Shown here: positions 14,450 through 22,893 of the stretch, one piece after another
Layout of the letters: every line of letters starts with the position of its first letter
How positions within the stretch are numbered: position 1 is the first letter of the stretch
NCBI GenBank assembly: GCA_049684915.1
Contig: JBAVGO010000157.1
Coordinates: 1-23,520, forward strand
Reading direction: 5' to 3'
DNA length: 23,520 nt
DNA from: GWB2-37-7 sp049684915
GTDB lineage: Bacteria > Bacillota > Clostridia > Lutisporales > Lutisporaceae
Made by a program: the position numbers and the translations under genes
Notes under the pieces: model-generated
What the model was told of the DNA's origin: nothing
The model's database searches: none
The model's input: the letters and a program-made list of their open reading frames with translations, nothing else

Positions 14450-15448
14450 ATGTTAAGAGAGGTTTACAGCGCAGGTATTATCGGTATAGGTCTAAATATG
14501 CCGAAAGAGATTCGAAAGAATAGCTATTGGGATGACATTGAAATAGCCAATTCTCCAAAGGAAAAAAGTAGTCTTTTTAAAGGAATTGAAGAAAGAAGAA
14601 TTTTTCCAGATAACATTGCACCATCCGATTTTGAAACAGTTGCCGCTATGAAAGCGATTGAAGATTCAGGGTTAGAGCTAGATGATATTGGTCTAGTAAT
14701 GGTTCATTCTATGCTTCAGGACAAAATTATACCAGGAAATGCGAGTCTCGTACAACATAAACTTGGACTTAAAAATTCTGGCGCATGGAATATGGATACA
14801 TGTTGTTCAAGTTTTGTAAGTATGTTAATAGCAGCATCCCACCTAATTATGATAGGCACATGTGAAAATATAGTAATAGTAACTTCTACAATGCATTCAA
14901 GAATGCTTTCACCAACTCATTATTTAAGTACGATAGTAGGAGATGGAGCCGCCGCAGTTGTAGTGGGACGTGTATCAGAGGGCAGAGGATATATTGCCTC
15001 AAGTGTTCATTCAATAGGTGAATATCATGATGCTTTTACTATGCGTGAGGTATGTGTAACTACAGAAAACGGAGTAGAACCAGGCCTTCAATTTTTTACC
15101 AATGCTGAATTAGTAAAATGCGTTGGTAAAAGTTCTGTCGATAATGTAACATATGTTGTTAATAAAACTATAAATAAAGCAAATTTGGATATTGATGATA
15201 TTGATTTTATGATATCACACCAACCTTCACCATGGGCTCATAGTGCATGGCGAGATGCAATAGGTATTGATGCTTCAAAATCCTATGAAAGCTTTAGCAG
15301 ATATGGGAATCTAGCATCTACGGCTGTACCTGTTAACATTTTTGAAGCGAGAGAGCTTGGTAAATTGAAAGATGATGATGTAATTTTACTTGTATCTCCT
15401 GGGGCAGGAGAAAACTTTTCAGTTGCCCTTTTGAAGTGGGGTAAGTAA
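14450..15448 (+). CDS. Beta-ketoacyl-ACP synthase III (FabH-like) family protein
   Basis: This 332-residue thiolase-fold condensing enzyme uses an acyl-CoA (or acyl-ACP) primer and a Cys-His-Asn triad. The triad is visible as Cys119 in MDTCCSSF, His257 in ISHQPS and Asn287 in YGNLAST. The GDGAAAVVVG motif (164-173) and the C-terminal SPGAGENFSVALLKW are typical of KAS III. An ATG at 14432 is in frame, but its codons spell the GAAGGAGGG binding site of ATG 14450, so I start at 14450. It is not next to fab genes. It pairs with a STAS-like gene 2 bp downstream and faces another, and HQPS replaces the HQAN of housekeeping FabH. It may therefore make a specialised ketoacyl product rather than prime bulk fatty acids. 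The substrate is unknown. Confidence 0.85.
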   Translation: MLREVYSAGIIGIGLNMPKEIRKNSYWDDIEIANSPKEKSSLFKGIEERRIFPDNIAPSDFETVAAMKAIEDSGLELDDIGLVMVHSMLQDKIIPGNASLVQHKLGLKNSGAWNMDTCCSSFVSMLIAASHLIMIGTCENIVIVTSTMHSRMLSPTHYLSTIVGDGAAAVVVGRVSEGRGYIASSVHSIGEYHDAFTMREVCVTTENGVEPGLQFFTNAELVKCVGKSSVDNVTYVVNKTINKANLDIDDIDFMISHQPSPWAHSAWRDAIGIDASKSYESFSRYGNLASTAVPVNIFEARELGKLKDDDVILLVSPGAGENFSVALLKWGK

Positions 15449-15450
15449 AA

Positions 15451-15789
15451 GTGTTTGAGCTTAGATATTCCGAAGAAAAAAATAGAATTTATATAAAACT
15501 CAATGGAGTATTGTCTGAAGCTGAATTTAATACATATAAAAATAGTATTATAAATTTAATAGATAATTCAAAGACAGGGTTTACTGTGCTAGCGGATCTT
15601 TCACTATGCGACAGTACAATACTAGATAGTAGTGATAATTTTAATGTTATTAGAGAATATGGAGCAAAAAAAGACTTCAAGGCACGTGCTTTGGTTCTCA
15701 ACAAAGAATCTTACAAGATTTATAATAGTAATCTACAAGGTATTTTTCTTACTATAGAAGAAGCAGAAGATTATCTTAACAAATTATAA
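15451..15789 (+). CDS. STAS/SpoIIAA-like small protein B
   Basis: This soluble protein of 112 residues starts at GTG 15451, 2 bp after the KAS III stop, so it is translated as part of that operon. The binding site is poor (GTGGGGTAAG inside the upstream gene), which suggests coupling. It has beta strands IYIKLNGVLSEAEF and FTVLADLSLC, a helical centre, ARALVLNKESYK, and the ending FLTIEEAEDYLNKL. This is the pattern of SpoIIAA-like STAS proteins and of the protein encoded at 13801-14190. No conserved phosphorylatable Ser could be assigned with certainty. Its role may be to regulate or dock the ketoacyl synthase; this is inferred only from linkage. Confidence 0.7.
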   Translation: MFELRYSEEKNRIYIKLNGVLSEAEFNTYKNSIINLIDNSKTGFTVLADLSLCDSTILDSSDNFNVIREYGAKKDFKARALVLNKESYKIYNSNLQGIFLTIEEAEDYLNKL

Positions 15790-15874
15790 GTGCCATGCAG
15801 TAAATCAAGATAAGGGCGTATCATATAGCGGAGGATTTCCACTCTATATGATACGCCCTATCTCTACTGCCACT
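15789..15874. terminator. Long imperfect palindrome between convergent genes, probable bidirectional terminator
   Basis: GATAAGGGCGTATCATATAG (15809-15828) pairs with 15844-15862 over 19 bp with one bulged A and a 15-nt loop. Outer arms GCAGTA/TACTGC (15797-15802, 15865-15870) and AGTG/CACT extend it, so the structure fills the whole gap between two convergent stops. Neither side has a strong T run, so termination is plausible rather than certain. Confidence 0.55.
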
Positions 15875-16702
15875 CTATTCAAACAATTGAGAATAGTTTA
15901 TTACTTGGAATTCATCACTATGTTGATTAATAAACATTAAAATTTTCTCAAATTGATCTTTACTATATGTCATTCCAGAGCCATCATCTTTGTCCCCTAT
16001 TTTATTTAAAATAATGATAACTACCTTTGATTTGTAAGTGATATCTGTAAGAATACCTTCAACTTCTTCTGTAGTTACATCTGTCAACAAATTTACCGTC
16101 ATAACAGGGTAATATTCAATTTTATAGCCATCCAAATTAATTATATTTTCAGATGTCCTAACATTACGATATCCTGCATCCTTAAGCTGTGTAATCAGAT
16201 ATGGATTAATCTCTCCAAATGGCATAACCAGCATATCGCTAAGCTTTCCTATATATCTATTTTGCATCCATTGTCTCGCTCTGTTAAAGTCCGAGAGAAG
16301 TTCATCAGTCTTATCATATATATTTCCCTTGTGTGTGTAAGAATGATTTATTAAGTCCCACCCCTGTAAGTATAAATCAGAAAGCTGCTGATAAGACATG
16401 AATTGTTTTTCATCAATTCTTGAAGGAATAACCGATACATTGCCCTTATAGTTATATTTTTTCATTACCTCATATGCATCTGAATAAACGCTTGCCCATC
16501 CACCATCAAACATAAACACTATTTTGCACTTATCAGTATCAATAACAGCATTATTTATTTTCACAGTACTGCTGCTAAGTTTTTTAGCTGTTTTGATATC
16601 CTTCACACTTTTTATAAGTATTTCTATAGTTCTTGGGTACATTAATATAGCGATAAATATAGCCAAAATAACAACTTTAATATTTATCTTAATACTAATC
16701 AT
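15875..16702 (-). CDS. Membrane-anchored polysaccharide deacetylase-fold protein with altered active site
   Basis: This 275-residue protein has an N-terminal membrane anchor (about 7-23) and an extracellular NodB-type domain (about 55-270). The NodB motif that should read FDDG is FDGG (65-68), so one metal/catalytic Asp is lost. The metal motif HxxxH is kept as His120/His124 (NHSYTH). The RPPYG motif has become MPFG (160-163), and the late Leu-x-His motif reads ILNK (Asn233). It is therefore either a non-catalytic carbohydrate-binding relative or has changed chemistry. The start ATG 16702 lies directly after GCAGGAG, with an in-frame stop just upstream. It is the last gene of the surface operon, 18 bp after the CotH gene. 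Confidence 0.8.
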   Translation of the reverse strand: MISIKINIKVVILAIFIAILMYPRTIEILIKSVKDIKTAKKLSSSTVKINNAVIDTDKCKIVFMFDGGWASVYSDAYEVMKKYNYKGNVSVIPSRIDEKQFMSYQQLSDLYLQGWDLINHSYTHKGNIYDKTDELLSDFNRARQWMQNRYIGKLSDMLVMPFGEINPYLITQLKDAGYRNVRTSENIINLDGYKIEYYPVMTVNLLTDVTTEEVEGILTDITYKSKVVIIILNKIGDKDDGSGMTYSKDQFEKILMFINQHSDEFQVINYSQLFE

Positions 16703-16720
16703 CTCCTGCTACACATTTAT

Positions 16721-19144
16721 TTAATTACTTTTGACAATCTTGAAGATGGCTTTTAGCTGTATCGATTGTGATGGTTTTATTGTTATAGTTTTTTCTTGCG
16801 TTTTATTACTGCCTTCCCAGCCAGCAAATACATAGCCTGGTTCTGCTACAGCTTCAATTGTTATAGGAATATCTTTAAAATATACACCCTCCCAAGTTGT
16901 AGGAGTATGCGTTATATTTAAAGAATTAACCTTTACTATTCCGCCCCCACTCACTTCAACTCTAATGGCTGCTGTACCACTGAGATCAAAATATTCTGCA
17001 ATATACTGACGCATATATTTTGGTCGTTCAACAGCAAAATTTTTCATAACCTCAACTTCCTCCAGCCAACTTTCAATCTTATTGTCATGCAAATTCCATC
17101 TTACTATGTGATTTTCTACATCTGAATAATAAATTTGTTCCATAGCCTCAACTTTTTCTATTACAGTCTCTGGTAAAAAAGCTGTATTGAGCCTATCAGC
17201 AAATGTATTAATAAACTGGTTCTTAAACTCACTGTTTTCAAGCAAAGTTCTTAATAACAAAGTTGACCATGGAGGGTTAGGCCAGCTTCTGCCATCCGTA
17301 TCTGTTGCCCTTACTAAAGAGTTGCTACTAGCTGCTTTTTCACCATCAAACAATCCAAAACCATGATCTAAATCAAATACCATCCAACGCCAACGACCAT
17401 CACTCCCATACGGTGCATTGGGCTTATAGCTTTGTGTCCTTTTACGCCATACACGGACGTTATTTCCTGGCCAGTCACTATTATCGCAGTAAATTTGTAC
17501 CACATTGTATTCAATATAATTGTCAATATCAATCAGAGTTTTTAAAAAATTATAGTTGCTGTCAATTTTCATATCATGTTTTTTCACATAAGCAATCATT
17601 TCATTATAATGCATCTCATCTCCAGCATAGCCTGCTTGAATTTCAACCCCTGTATAGCCTGTCGGATTTTTTATAATAACTACATCTTCTTCATCTATGC
17701 TGTAATGGCTGCTTATATAGCTTTTGTCATATGCTTCTCTAATGTTGCGAATCCCATAGTATTCTCCATTTAAATAAAGTATGCAGGGTTTTGTACTCTG
17801 TGTATCCAAAATCATTGGGTCTTTGATTAAGCTTTGCATAAATGCATCTCTAAAAAAAGAACTTTCACTGTCAGTAGCCGAAGTTCTAAGCAGCAATTGC
17901 GAAAATTCATTAATCTCATCACCACTTACTAAGTTTTTAGCTTTACCATCAAAGAAATCATATATGAAATAGTCTTTATCATCATAATCACTATTTGCCC
18001 ATAATGAAAAAGATTTTATAGTATTCGCTCTTGAACTACCTCCAGAAATCCTAATTGCAATGTTTTGAATCAAACCCATTTTGCCATTAGGTTCATATAA
18101 TTCTATGCTTGCTTCTCTCTCCCATTCTCTACCTCTCTCACTATAGTTGCCTGGTTTAAACTGTTGCTTTTTTATAATCGGTAAGTTAGCTTTCCATTCG
18201 TCAAAAACCTTTCCTGCTACATAAATTCCTTCCTCATAGTCAAATAAATTACTAGGTTCTGTTACCAAGGAAATAACAGGAATGTTATAGGAATTATAAA
18301 TATCCTTCTCGACAAAGTAGCTCTTAGTAACAACTTCACTCTTGGGATAGCCTTCTTTATATGCCCTAGCTCTAACTACAGTAGCCTCATTTGTCTTTGA
18401 TGAGATAAGTAATGATTTATTAGTATAACGGTCTGATTCCTTTGTAGGAACAGAGCCATCTAATGTGTAGTAGATTTCAGCATTAGCATCATTTGTGTTT
18501 ATAATCAGGGCAAAGTCTTGCGTGTAGAATCCACCATTATTAGAAAAAACAGGGCTATTTAATCTCTTTGTTTGCACTCCTTCAATCAGCCTTTCAGATA
18601 TGTTAGCTTTACCTGGGGTTCCCTCATCAAATCCATATAGCTCAAGGCTTCCATCAGGCACTCGTCCATATGAAATATTCTCTCCCATAGGCTCAAGGGC
18701 AAATATATTACTCCAGCTTTTATTTGGTGAAGTAAGTATTAAGACACTGTCCTTGCTTTTCAACTTAAAATTTGTATGCATGGGAGCACCAGACTCGTTT
18801 TTATTTTCTCCCGATGTCCATACAATTAAAAAAGCTTTTGGCTCTATTGTGATATCAGGAAATGTCCATAGAAATGGCTGCTTTGAATCATCAGACAATC
18901 CAAAACCATTTAGATTTATAGCCGTGTCACCTTTATTATAGATTTCAATCCAGTCTTCAAAGTCACCATCCTCATCTCTTATGCTATTACGATTATCATT
19001 CATTACCTCATTTATAACTAAGTCATATTCCTTTTCTTCTTGTCCTGCATTTAATGATAACTTGTCTGTCTTGAAGCCCAAATACAATATAATAACTGTA
19101 CACATAATGAGAAATATATACCTTAGCTTCCATGACTGCTTCAT
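16721..19144 (-). CDS. CotH-family kinase with lamin-tail, chitobiase-like and repeat domains
   Basis: This exported or membrane-anchored protein is 807 residues. After a hydrophobic N-terminal segment (about 6-24) come a lamin-tail domain (about 38-165, LVINEVMNDN...DWIEIYNKGDTAINLNGF) and a chitobiase C-terminal-like domain (about 190-265, IYYTLDGSVPTKES). The CotH domain (about 275-690) contains IRNIREAYDKSYI, DNSDWPGNNVRVWR and WMVFDLDHGFGLFDG. A C-terminal bacterial repeat ends it (AEPGYVFAGWEGS). CotH proteins of spores and fungi are atypical secreted kinases that phosphorylate coat proteins; the Asp-rich segment here fits that fold. An upstream GTG at 19159 lacks a binding site, whereas ATG 19144 is preceded by AAGGTGAT. 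Substrate is unknown. Confidence 0.88.
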   Translation of the reverse strand: MKQSWKLRYIFLIMCTVIILYLGFKTDKLSLNAGQEEKEYDLVINEVMNDNRNSIRDEDGDFEDWIEIYNKGDTAINLNGFGLSDDSKQPFLWTFPDITIEPKAFLIVWTSGENKNESGAPMHTNFKLKSKDSVLILTSPNKSWSNIFALEPMGENISYGRVPDGSLELYGFDEGTPGKANISERLIEGVQTKRLNSPVFSNNGGFYTQDFALIINTNDANAEIYYTLDGSVPTKESDRYTNKSLLISSKTNEATVVRARAYKEGYPKSEVVTKSYFVEKDIYNSYNIPVISLVTEPSNLFDYEEGIYVAGKVFDEWKANLPIIKKQQFKPGNYSERGREWEREASIELYEPNGKMGLIQNIAIRISGGSSRANTIKSFSLWANSDYDDKDYFIYDFFDGKAKNLVSGDEINEFSQLLLRTSATDSESSFFRDAFMQSLIKDPMILDTQSTKPCILYLNGEYYGIRNIREAYDKSYISSHYSIDEEDVVIIKNPTGYTGVEIQAGYAGDEMHYNEMIAYVKKHDMKIDSNYNFLKTLIDIDNYIEYNVVQIYCDNSDWPGNNVRVWRKRTQSYKPNAPYGSDGRWRWMVFDLDHGFGLFDGEKAASSNSLVRATDTDGRSWPNPPWSTLLLRTLLENSEFKNQFINTFADRLNTAFLPETVIEKVEAMEQIYYSDVENHIVRWNLHDNKIESWLEEVEVMKNFAVERPKYMRQYIAEYFDLSGTAAIRVEVSGGGIVKVNSLNITHTPTTWEGVYFKDIPITIEAVAEPGYVFAGWEGSNKTQEKTITIKPSQSIQLKAIFKIVKSN

Positions 19145-19165
19145 TATAATCACCTTCACCTATAA

Positions 19166-19831
19166 CTATCCACTAACCTCACCATTATATGAAACAATAT
19201 GTACCTCTTCTATACAATCAATTGACTTTAACGCCTTTATTAGGGTATCATCCTTCACTGATTTTAGAGTGATTTCATAAGTAATCTCAACAAAAATACT
19301 ATTAGTTGTTTTCATACGTAATTTAAATGGAATATCATATTCCTTTAGAATATTTACTATATCTTTCGATTCTATCTCCCTACCTTTTAATACAAGCAGG
19401 TAACAATAGTCTACATATATAACCCTATTAAATATAAATAGTAAAAGTGCTATCATAATGCTGCTTATAATGGCAATCATAAATTCACTTGTTCCCGCAG
19501 CTAATCCCATTGCAATTGCCCAAAATAAAAAGCCAATATCTCTAGGCTCTTTTATTGCAGTCCGAAAACGAATAATAGAAAGAGACCCTACCAAGCCAAG
19601 TGACAATGCCATATTATTTCCAATCAGCATCATAATAATTGCAGTGATAACACAAATCATGACAATCGTTACATTAAAGTTTTGTGAATATATTACACCC
19701 GAAAAGGTTTTTTTGTACACAAAGTATATAAAAAGACCTAAAAGTATAGCCGTAACTATACTAAAAATAATGCTTTCAATTGTAAATGCATCTGAACCTC
19801 CCAATAAATTAAATAAGATTTCTTCGTTCAT
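19166..19831 (-). CDS. DUF4956 membrane protein
   Basis: This 221-residue integral membrane protein has three or four predicted transmembrane helices (about 17-40, 50-70, 100-130) and a soluble C-terminal domain (about 140-221) of ferredoxin-like alternation. The most conserved part of the DUF4956 family is visible as GLVGSLSIIRFRTAIKEPRDIGFLFWAIAMG, here split by position at about 78-108; it resembles the MgtC-type membrane core. A TTG at 19834 precedes the ATG at 19831. The GGGGGA site favours the ATG. The gene sits between the VTC-domain and CotH genes with gaps of about 10 and 20 bp. That neighbourhood is recurrent for DUF4956, suggesting a channel or partner for the polymerase. No biochemical function is established. 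Confidence 0.85.
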   Translation of the reverse strand: MNEEILFNLLGGSDAFTIESIIFSIVTAILLGLFIYFVYKKTFSGVIYSQNFNVTIVMICVITAIIMMLIGNNMALSLGLVGSLSIIRFRTAIKEPRDIGFLFWAIAMGLAAGTSEFMIAIISSIMIALLLFIFNRVIYVDYCYLLVLKGREIESKDIVNILKEYDIPFKLRMKTTNSIFVEITYEITLKSVKDDTLIKALKSIDCIEEVHIVSYNGEVSG

Positions 19832-19841
19832 CAAAATCCCC

Positions 19842-20540
19842 CTATATTCCTAGTATATTTCTTCCTAAACAATATTTACTTATATGCGATTTTTCTGTTG
19901 TAAAAGTAGATAAAACCTTCTGTAAACAGCCAGGTATCATATGATCATATTTTATCTCTAGTACATATACATCGTTGTTAAATACTGGAATCATATATAT
20001 ATCATCTCTAAATAAATCGTATACATTAAAAGAAGCGCAAAGATTTTTATCTAAGGTTACACGTATATTTTGAAAAGGATAGAGATATGCCTCTCTTTGA
20101 TAGTCTATAATAACTGTAGGTCGGTAAAGGTCTCTATGCATAAATGCAAATACTTTATTAGCAGTCTTTTCATTGTAATTTAGTAAAGAATTACAGTCTC
20201 CCAGTATAAGTTTTTTTGCATCTTCACATGAAATGATTGCAGTTTCTTTATGAATATAGCTATTTGATTTATTTTTTATCTCTAACTTTACATTAACTGT
20301 AGATAAATTATATATTCTCAGCCGTATTTTCTTCCTAATATTTTGACCTATAATTTTTTCATAGTAATCCTTATTATCTATGGTGTCAAAATATAAGCTC
20401 CTAATCCAATAAGAGCCTGTAGCATCTGCATTGGAATCTAAATTCATATTGTTTCTTAAATATAGTCTTAATTCAACAGCCTGTTTTTTCGAAATAAAAT
20501 ATTTTATTTCATACCTACTTATACTAGTCTGTTTCTCCAT
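19842..20540 (-). CDS. VTC-type polyphosphate polymerase domain protein
   Basis: This 232-residue protein belongs to the triphosphate tunnel metalloenzyme superfamily, VTC branch, in which yeast Vtc4 makes polyphosphate from ATP. Tunnel residues appear in order: RYEIKYF (9-15), SLYFDT (48-53), KKIRLRIY (69-76), KLEIKNK (85-91), RPTVIIDYQREAY, RVTLDKN and VLEIKYD (near 200-206), with a final SKYCLG. All alternate charged side chains expected to point into the tunnel are kept, so it looks active. There is no SPX domain and no transmembrane segment, so membrane association would need a partner such as DUF4956. The start is ATG 20540 with GGGAGGGGA upstream. Polymer identity, polyphosphate versus another nucleotide-derived product, is inferred. 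Confidence 0.87.
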   Translation of the reverse strand: MEKQTSISRYEIKYFISKKQAVELRLYLRNNMNLDSNADATGSYWIRSLYFDTIDNKDYYEKIIGQNIRKKIRLRIYNLSTVNVKLEIKNKSNSYIHKETAIISCEDAKKLILGDCNSLLNYNEKTANKVFAFMHRDLYRPTVIIDYQREAYLYPFQNIRVTLDKNLCASFNVYDLFRDDIYMIPVFNNDVYVLEIKYDHMIPGCLQKVLSTFTTEKSHISKYCLGRNILGI

Positions 20541-20558
20541 AGGCAGTCCCCTCCCTAT

Positions 20559-21845
20559 TTATAGCTTGTAACTGTTATTTGATCTGCTAACCTTATACCA
20601 ATTTTTATTATCAAAATAATATGTAACTGCACCTGCTATAAAGAAGAAAATTCTTAAAAGCTGAAAAAATATCATATCAAAGGCTATCATTAAATAAAGT
20701 AAATTCGTTTTTAAACTTGGGATATCTTTCTTTGCCAATTTTATAGCTATAACCGAACACACTATATTAAATATTGTTGTATTTAGGTAATAGATTAATA
20801 TATATAATGCATAACCATAAATCAGTCTCATAAATATCAGAATAATATTGATGAGAAATATAATAGTGGCAAATGAATTACTAAGTAAGGCATCTATTAT
20901 AAGACAGAAGCATACATTGCTCTTGAATACATTGTTAAATAGGTAATTTTTGTTGTTTATAATAGCATCTATAAAGCCTTTTTGCCATCGTATTCGCTGT
21001 CTAATTAGCTCCCTTAAGCTTTCAGGACATTCTGTATAACAAATGGCATTTCTATTATAAACTACCTTTTTATTATATTTTCTTGCATATTCCTGAAATC
21101 GCAAGGTTATATCAATATCTTCACCTAAACCTGTTTTGAATCCACCAATTTCAGTGATAATGTCCTTTCTAAATACTCCAAATGCTCCAGAAATTATGCT
21201 TAAAGCATCATTATAAGCAAGTGATGCTTTATAAAAATAGAACCCCTTTATGTAGTCTAAAGCTTGCATTAAAACTAATATTGTAAGCTTATTATCCAAT
21301 TTAAACATTTGTATAACATGTACTACACCGCCTGCTGCAATTATATCTTCATCATCGAATATCTTATTCATACTCAGCAAAGCGTTTTTTTCCAGGACAC
21401 AGTCCCCATCCATAGTTACAATCAATTCTTTTTGGGCATATGAGATACCTATGTTTAAGCTATTTGCTTTCCCGCTATTAAGTTTGTTAACCACATAAAT
21501 GAACGGGTATTTATTTGATTTATATGTCCCTAGCGCTTCATCAGATAATGAAGTAGCAGTCATGGTTTCCCATAAGCATAAATCTAAAGACTCATATAAG
21601 ATTTCAAAGGTGTCATCCCTTGAACCATCATTAATTAAGATCACCTCTAGGTTATCATAATCAACCTTTAATAAACCTTCGATGGTGTACTTAAGAATTG
21701 GAGCCTCATTATAACAGGGTACTAATATGGATATGCCCTTCTGGTTAACTTTATGCAAAACCTTAACGTCCTTAAATTTCAATGAACTTATAAGATGAAA
21801 AATAGAAAAAAAGGTGCTTATGAAAAGAACTAAGTAAATTGCCAT
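20559..21845 (-). CDS. Processive family 2 glycosyltransferase (membrane polysaccharide synthase)
   Basis: This 428-residue membrane enzyme resembles NodC/PgaC/BcsA-type synthases. One N-terminal transmembrane helix (1-20) is followed by a cytosolic GT-A domain and three or four C-terminal helices (about 308-405). Catalytic elements are VPCYNEAP (42-49), NDG (72-74), MDGDC with Asp146/Asp148, GED (241-243) as the catalytic base, and QRIRW (283-287), the QxxRW acceptor/processivity motif. This makes a polymer-forming synthase likely. The sugar cannot be read from sequence. GH16 and deacetylase-like neighbours suggest a beta-glucan or an N-acetylglucosamine polymer. ATG 21845 lies 3 bp after the GH16 stop, with a weak site, so coupling is expected. 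Confidence 0.9.
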   Translation of the reverse strand: MAIYLVLFISTFFSIFHLISSLKFKDVKVLHKVNQKGISILVPCYNEAPILKYTIEGLLKVDYDNLEVILINDGSRDDTFEILYESLDLCLWETMTATSLSDEALGTYKSNKYPFIYVVNKLNSGKANSLNIGISYAQKELIVTMDGDCVLEKNALLSMNKIFDDEDIIAAGGVVHVIQMFKLDNKLTILVLMQALDYIKGFYFYKASLAYNDALSIISGAFGVFRKDIITEIGGFKTGLGEDIDITLRFQEYARKYNKKVVYNRNAICYTECPESLRELIRQRIRWQKGFIDAIINNKNYLFNNVFKSNVCFCLIIDALLSNSFATIIFLINIILIFMRLIYGYALYILIYYLNTTIFNIVCSVIAIKLAKKDIPSLKTNLLYLMIAFDMIFFQLLRIFFFIAGAVTYYFDNKNWYKVSRSNNSYKL

Positions 21846-21848
21846 TTC

Positions 21849-22706
21849 TTAATTTCTACCTTTCTTAAATACTGACTCAATATTTGCATCAAGAATCTTG
21901 AAATGTGTAGGAAAAATTGTGTCGTCAGGCTTCCCTGGCCAATTTCCACCAATTGCTTGGTTTATTATTATATACATATGTTCCTGTGGTACGCACTTCG
22001 TAGTAGAATATATCTCTTTATTATCTATATACCAAGTCAACAATTCAGGTTTCCAATCTAGAGCGACAATGTATTGCCCCTTAGTGGAGACTTTATATTC
22101 AAATTCATCCGAATCTTGCACACCTTCATTCTGAAAATGGATTACTCCGTAAAAGGTATATGGTTCACTTCCTATCATTTCAAATATATCTATTTCTGGA
22201 AGTGGATTGCCATTGTCAGGTAAAAACCATATTGCTGGGAAGATCCCATTTCCCTCAGAAATCTCTATAGTAAATTCAAAATAGCCATATTGATATGAAT
22301 TTATGCTTTCAACTAGTCCTGATGTGTACATCTTGTTATCTATATTTTCTTTTCTTGAAGTAATATCGATAGTATTCCCTTTAATAACTACATTAGCTTT
22401 GCTATAAAATTGCAGCTCATTATTATAACTATCTTTTCTTTCAACTGATTTCCAATTGCCTATCCACTTTTTTTGTTCTTTTTCACGTATTAGTTTTTTT
22501 AATATTTGAATATTATTCATTTCTGTTTTATCTATTTCTTCGTAATTATTAGGTTCTTGTCCGCTATTGCTAGTCTCTTTAAGTTGATATTTCATGTTTT
22601 CAGTCTTTATTTGTTGTATGTTGTTTTTTAGCTCAATATAAGTTGCAAATAATATGCTGACTAAAATTACTATTGGTAAAAGCTTTTTGAGTGACCTTTG
22701 ACTCAT
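21849..22706 (-). CDS. Membrane-anchored glycoside hydrolase family 16 (beta-glucanase-like)
   Basis: This 285-residue extracellular protein is tethered by an N-terminal helix (about 8-25), followed by a polar linker (about 30-75). The GH16 jelly roll (about 80-285) contains the ExDxxE signature EIDIFE: Glu171 nucleophile, Asp173 and Glu176 acid/base. This is the beta-bulge type of laminarinases and related enzymes. WFLPDNG and INQAIGGNWPG are also typical of the family. ATG 22706 is preceded by GGGGAGTA at ideal spacing. The in-frame ATG 18 bp upstream lacks such a site. It is the first gene of the six-gene surface operon and may trim or remodel the polymer made by the GT2 synthase encoded 3 bp downstream. 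Substrate specificity is unknown. Confidence 0.88.
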   Translation of the reverse strand: MSQRSLKKLLPIVILVSILFATYIELKNNIQQIKTENMKYQLKETSNSGQEPNNYEEIDKTEMNNIQILKKLIREKEQKKWIGNWKSVERKDSYNNELQFYSKANVVIKGNTIDITSRKENIDNKMYTSGLVESINSYQYGYFEFTIEISEGNGIFPAIWFLPDNGNPLPEIDIFEMIGSEPYTFYGVIHFQNEGVQDSDEFEYKVSTKGQYIVALDWKPELLTWYIDNKEIYSTTKCVPQEHMYIIINQAIGGNWPGKPDDTIFPTHFKILDANIESVFKKGRN

Positions 22707-22856
22707 AAAATACTCCCCAAGCATATAAATAGAATTTTCAAAGCACAGACATAGATAATTTTAATTTATATGTTTAATGTGTATGTGTGCCTTCATCCAC
22801 TTATTACTGAGTAAATAACTAACCATATATTTATTTAGAAGTTAAACTGCAAAACA

Positions 22857-22893
22857 AAAGCCACTGTATTTTTTATTTAAATACAGTGGCTTT
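22857..22893 (-). terminator. Rho-independent terminator of the rhuM remnant
   Basis: A perfect 15-bp inverted repeat AAAGCCACTGTATTT / AAATACAGTGGCTTT has a 7-nt loop. On the minus strand it is followed by TGTTTTGC. It lies just after the decayed rhuM gene and before the GH16 operon. The operon's promoter should therefore lie in 22707-22856, where I find no convincing -35/-10 pair. Confidence 0.85.

Noticed and set aside
22740..22856. Sporulation (sigma-E/K-like) promoter before the GH16 operon, from CATACACATTA
   Set aside because: A -10-like CATACA element is present, but no matching -35 lies at the right distance; AT-rich DNA gives such matches by chance.
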